Shown here one piece after another: positions 62,060-64,000 of a DNA stretch of 64,000 bases. The DNA comes from Prorocentrum cordatum (lineage: Eukaryota > Sar > Dinophyceae > Prorocentrales > Prorocentraceae), in assembly GCA_963575745.1 (NCBI GenBank), contig CAUYUJ010020255.1, forward strand, positions 77,001 to 141,000, written 5' to 3'. Positions within the stretch are counted from its first letter, which is position 1, and every line of letters begins with the position of its first letter. The position numbers and the translations under genes are program-made. The notes below the pieces were generated by a model that was not told the DNA's origin, did not search any database, and worked only from the letters and a program-made list of their open reading frames with translations.

Positions 62060-62770
62060 GCCCAGCAGGGTTCCCCACAGGGTTCCCCAAACGACCCCCC
62101 CTGGGATTCCCAATAAGCCCCACCATCAGAATTCCACAAAAGATTTCCCATCCGATTCCCCATATGGTTCCCCGTACAGTTTCCCAGAAGGTTCCCCATA
62201 GGATGCCCCATAAGATTCCCGATAGGCCCCACCTCCATAGGATTCCCCATCTGAATCCCCACAAGATTTCCCATAGGACCCCCAATGGGATTGCACATAG
62301 GATTCCTCGTAGAATTCCCCATCAGATTCCCCATAAACGTATTCCCCATGAGCTCCACCGTAGGGTTCCCCATAGGATTCCCCATAGAATTCCTCATGAG
62401 AGACCCCACAGTGTGCCCCATAGGATTTCCCATAGGATTCCCAATGAGATTGCACATCGGATTCCTCATAGGATTCCCAATCGGATTCCCCATAAATGTT
62501 CCCCCCATGAGCTCTGCCATAGGGTTCCCCATCGGATTCCCCATACAATTCCTCATAAGAGTCCCCACAGTATGCCCCATATGATTCTCCATCGGATTCC
62601 CCATGGGATTCCCCATGGGATTCTTCCTATCGGACTCCCCATAGGATTCCCCATAGGCCCCCCCCATAGGATTCCCTTCAGGATTCCCCATAAGATTCCC
62701 CATCGGATTCCCAGTAAGATTCCCAATCGGACTTCCCATCGGATTCCCCATAATATTCACAATGTTGTTC
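62060..62770. repeat. 12-bp minisatellite ATTCCCCATAGG
   Basis: More than 50 units of GATTCCCCATAG type over 700 bp, with a higher-order pattern of about 190 bp marked by ATGAGCTCC or ATGAGCTCTGCC(A)TAGGG. Frames give Ile-Pro-His-Arg repeats that are artefacts. Confidence 0.93.
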
Positions 62771-63090
62771 CCATAGGCATGGCCATAAGACTTCGCAGCG
62801 GAATTCCACTTGGATTTCCCTCACGGCCCCCCCGTGGGGCCCCCCATCGCTGGGGGGGGGGGGGGGGCGCGCTGGGGGGGCGCATGCCCGCGTGGAGAGG
62901 GACAGATGCGAGGGCACAATTACGCGAATGCATTTGGCGTGTTTCTGGTCACGTGTTGGCGCGCTTTCTCAATCTCCAGCTTACTCGTTAGCCTCGGCGG
63001 CGCGCTGCGGAATAAAAATGAGAGAACCAGGCGGTCCCTTCGGACAAGAGCATCGGGGCACTGGGCGCGACCGGTCCCTCACATGTTGGC
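62771..63090. other. No gene seen
   Basis: Contains a 14-base G run (62850-62870 region). May include the 3' untranslated region of the protein ending at 63091. Confidence 0.4.
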
Positions 63091-64000
63091 CTAGCACCAC
63101 CTGATGGCAGCAGCCTGAGCCTTGTCAGCCCCGCGCCACTTTTTGGATTCAGACTCCCTGGTGACCTCGGGTGTGCCTGGGATGGTCGCAATAAATTTCT
63201 GACCAACCCATTTGAACGACATGATATCCTGCAGCCCTGCTGCAACCACCGCGCCCATGCACGGGGTCAGCGAATTCTTCCAGCCAGTGCTCAGCGCGTC
63301 CTCTGGAATCCACTCGTCCGGTGCGGCGGCGTCGGTGTATTGCACGAGCACTTGCCGCTGCCCGTCTGCAGCGATTCTGCAACGCACCACTTTCGATACC
63401 TCCATCAGCTCGCGATCCAAAGCCCCGTCTCCGTCGCCTCCGTACTCCGCCTCCTCTCCACGTGGGTCTTCGGCATGGTCCTCGTGCATTCCCTTTGCGC
63501 CTGCCTTTGCGATCGCTTTTGGGCCTGCCTTGCCGCTTGCCTTTGCATTTGGTTTCGGCGTTGCTTTCCCAGCTGCCTTGGCTTTTGCCTTTCCCTTTGC
63601 CTTTGCCTTTGCTTTTGGCGCGGCGGCCGCATCCTGCTTCAGAGACTCCTCCAACTCGGCGTTCAGTTTCTCCCATCGCTCTTTTTGTTTTGCTTTGGCC
63701 TGCCCTTCGCTGATGGCAGCTTTCTCTTTTGCCGATTCCGCTATGTCGCGACGGATGGCCCGAGCTGGCCTGTGATGATTGAAAAGCCGTTGGCGCCTCT
63801 TCTCTTCCGTCGGCGTGCAAGATATCCATTGGCAACCTTTGTGGAGGCACTTGGCAAAGCACTCGGTTCGCAAGGTGCCATCTGCGGCGTAACCGTGCTT
63901 GACTGGGAGGTGGGGCACCTTCTGGTGGAACTTCCGTCGGAGTAAGGCGTGGAAGGTTGCGTAATCAGCCGTTGGTGGCGCCACAGGGTCGCAGAGAAGG
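63091..64000 (-). CDS. Lys/Ala-rich protein with chromo-like segment, 5' end outside window
   Basis: The frame is open to the window edge; a GTG at 63984 is the only start-like codon, so the protein probably begins upstream. Residues counted from that GTG: a Cys-containing N-terminal part (C42, C46, C51, C56), a charged helix to about 118, a run of Lys-Ala repeats at 121-165 (KAKAKAKGKAKAKAAGKA) like histone H1 tails or dinoflagellate histone-like proteins, an acidic Glu/Asp/Gly stretch, and at 194-231 EVSKVVRCRIAADGQRQVLV followed by DEWIPEDAL. The last block matches the shape of chromodomains (strand, strand, W-P-E). The tail is basic and the stop is TAG at 63091. It is probably nuclear and chromatin-linked. 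Function is inference. Confidence 0.7.
   Translation of the reverse strand, partial: LLCDPVAPPTADYATFHALLRRKFHQKVPHLPVKHGYAADGTLRTECFAKCLHKGCQWISCTPTEEKRRQRLFNHHRPARAIRRDIAESAKEKAAISEGQAKAKQKERWEKLNAELEESLKQDAAAAPKAKAKAKGKAKAKAAGKATPKPNAKASGKAGPKAIAKAGAKGMHEDHAEDPRGEEAEYGGDGDGALDRELMEVSKVVRCRIAADGQRQVLVQYTDAAAPDEWIPEDALSTGWKNSLTPCMGAVVAAGLQDIMSFKWVGQKFIATIPGTPEVTRESESKKWRGADKAQAAAIRWC

Noticed and set aside
61714-62991. 425-codon plus-strand frame rich in Ile-Pro-His-Arg
   Set aside because: Most of it is the translation of the 12-bp minisatellite; no start or end signals support it.

Overview
The window looks like nuclear DNA of a dinoflagellate, most likely a GC-rich, large-genome form of the Prorocentrum type (lineage is inference). 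The evidence is: a relict dinoflagellate spliced-leader sequence 5' of a ribosomal protein gene; GC-AG introns built from short transposon-like introners; retrotransposon ORFs of dinoflagellate type; a lysine/alanine-rich chromatin-like protein; and very sparse genes in a sea of triplet microsatellites, minisatellites and MITE-like elements. No bacterial operons, CRISPR arrays, rRNA or tRNA genes were recognised. Every recognisable conserved gene lies on the minus strand, in keeping with the one-directional gene clusters of dinoflagellates; one unrecognised ORF is on the plus strand.

Layout: 1-5.6 kb holds microsatellites, a local three-copy repeat and a 9-bp minisatellite. 5.7-5.9 kb holds a hydrophobic exon-like stretch. 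5.9-11.9 kb is a decayed LINE on the minus strand (coiled-coil ORF1, then endonuclease, reverse transcriptase, RNase H, zinc finger). 11.9-20 kb holds MITEs, an intergenic introner and large triplet-repeat tracts (GAT, GGA, a 1.7-kb GTC tract, CCT). 20.8-23.7 kb is a very GC-rich block with coding-looking minus-strand pieces of unknown product. 26.7-36.1 kb spans a possible split TMEM33/Pom33-like membrane-protein gene, with hairpins, MITEs and a CAT tract between the pieces. 37.1-40.3 kb is a satellite array with three unit lengths. 40.5-46.2 kb is triplet tracts and minisatellites.

46.3-47.3 kb is a complete three-exon RPL17 gene and the most informative locus here. Its mRNA leader contains a relict spliced leader, implying descent from a retroposed mRNA, and both introns have inverted-repeat ends and target-site duplications placed at the splice sites. 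Two close relatives of intron 2 sit outside genes at 12.8 and 48.8 kb, each with an 8-bp target duplication. So the window shows one mobile family both as a free element and as a spliceosomal intron.

49.9-59.4 kb holds a long, apparently intact two-ORF LINE-type retroelement on the minus strand. ORF1 has a zinc-ribbon and coiled coils. The 1943-residue ORF2 has RNase H in front of the APE-type endonuclease and reverse transcriptase, two zinc fingers, and a C-terminal domain that may be a decayed methyltransferase fold. 60.4-61.6 kb is an unrecognised plus-strand ORF, 62.0-62.8 kb a 12-bp minisatellite, and 63.1 kb to the window end the 3' part of a Lys/Ala-rich protein with a chromo-like segment.
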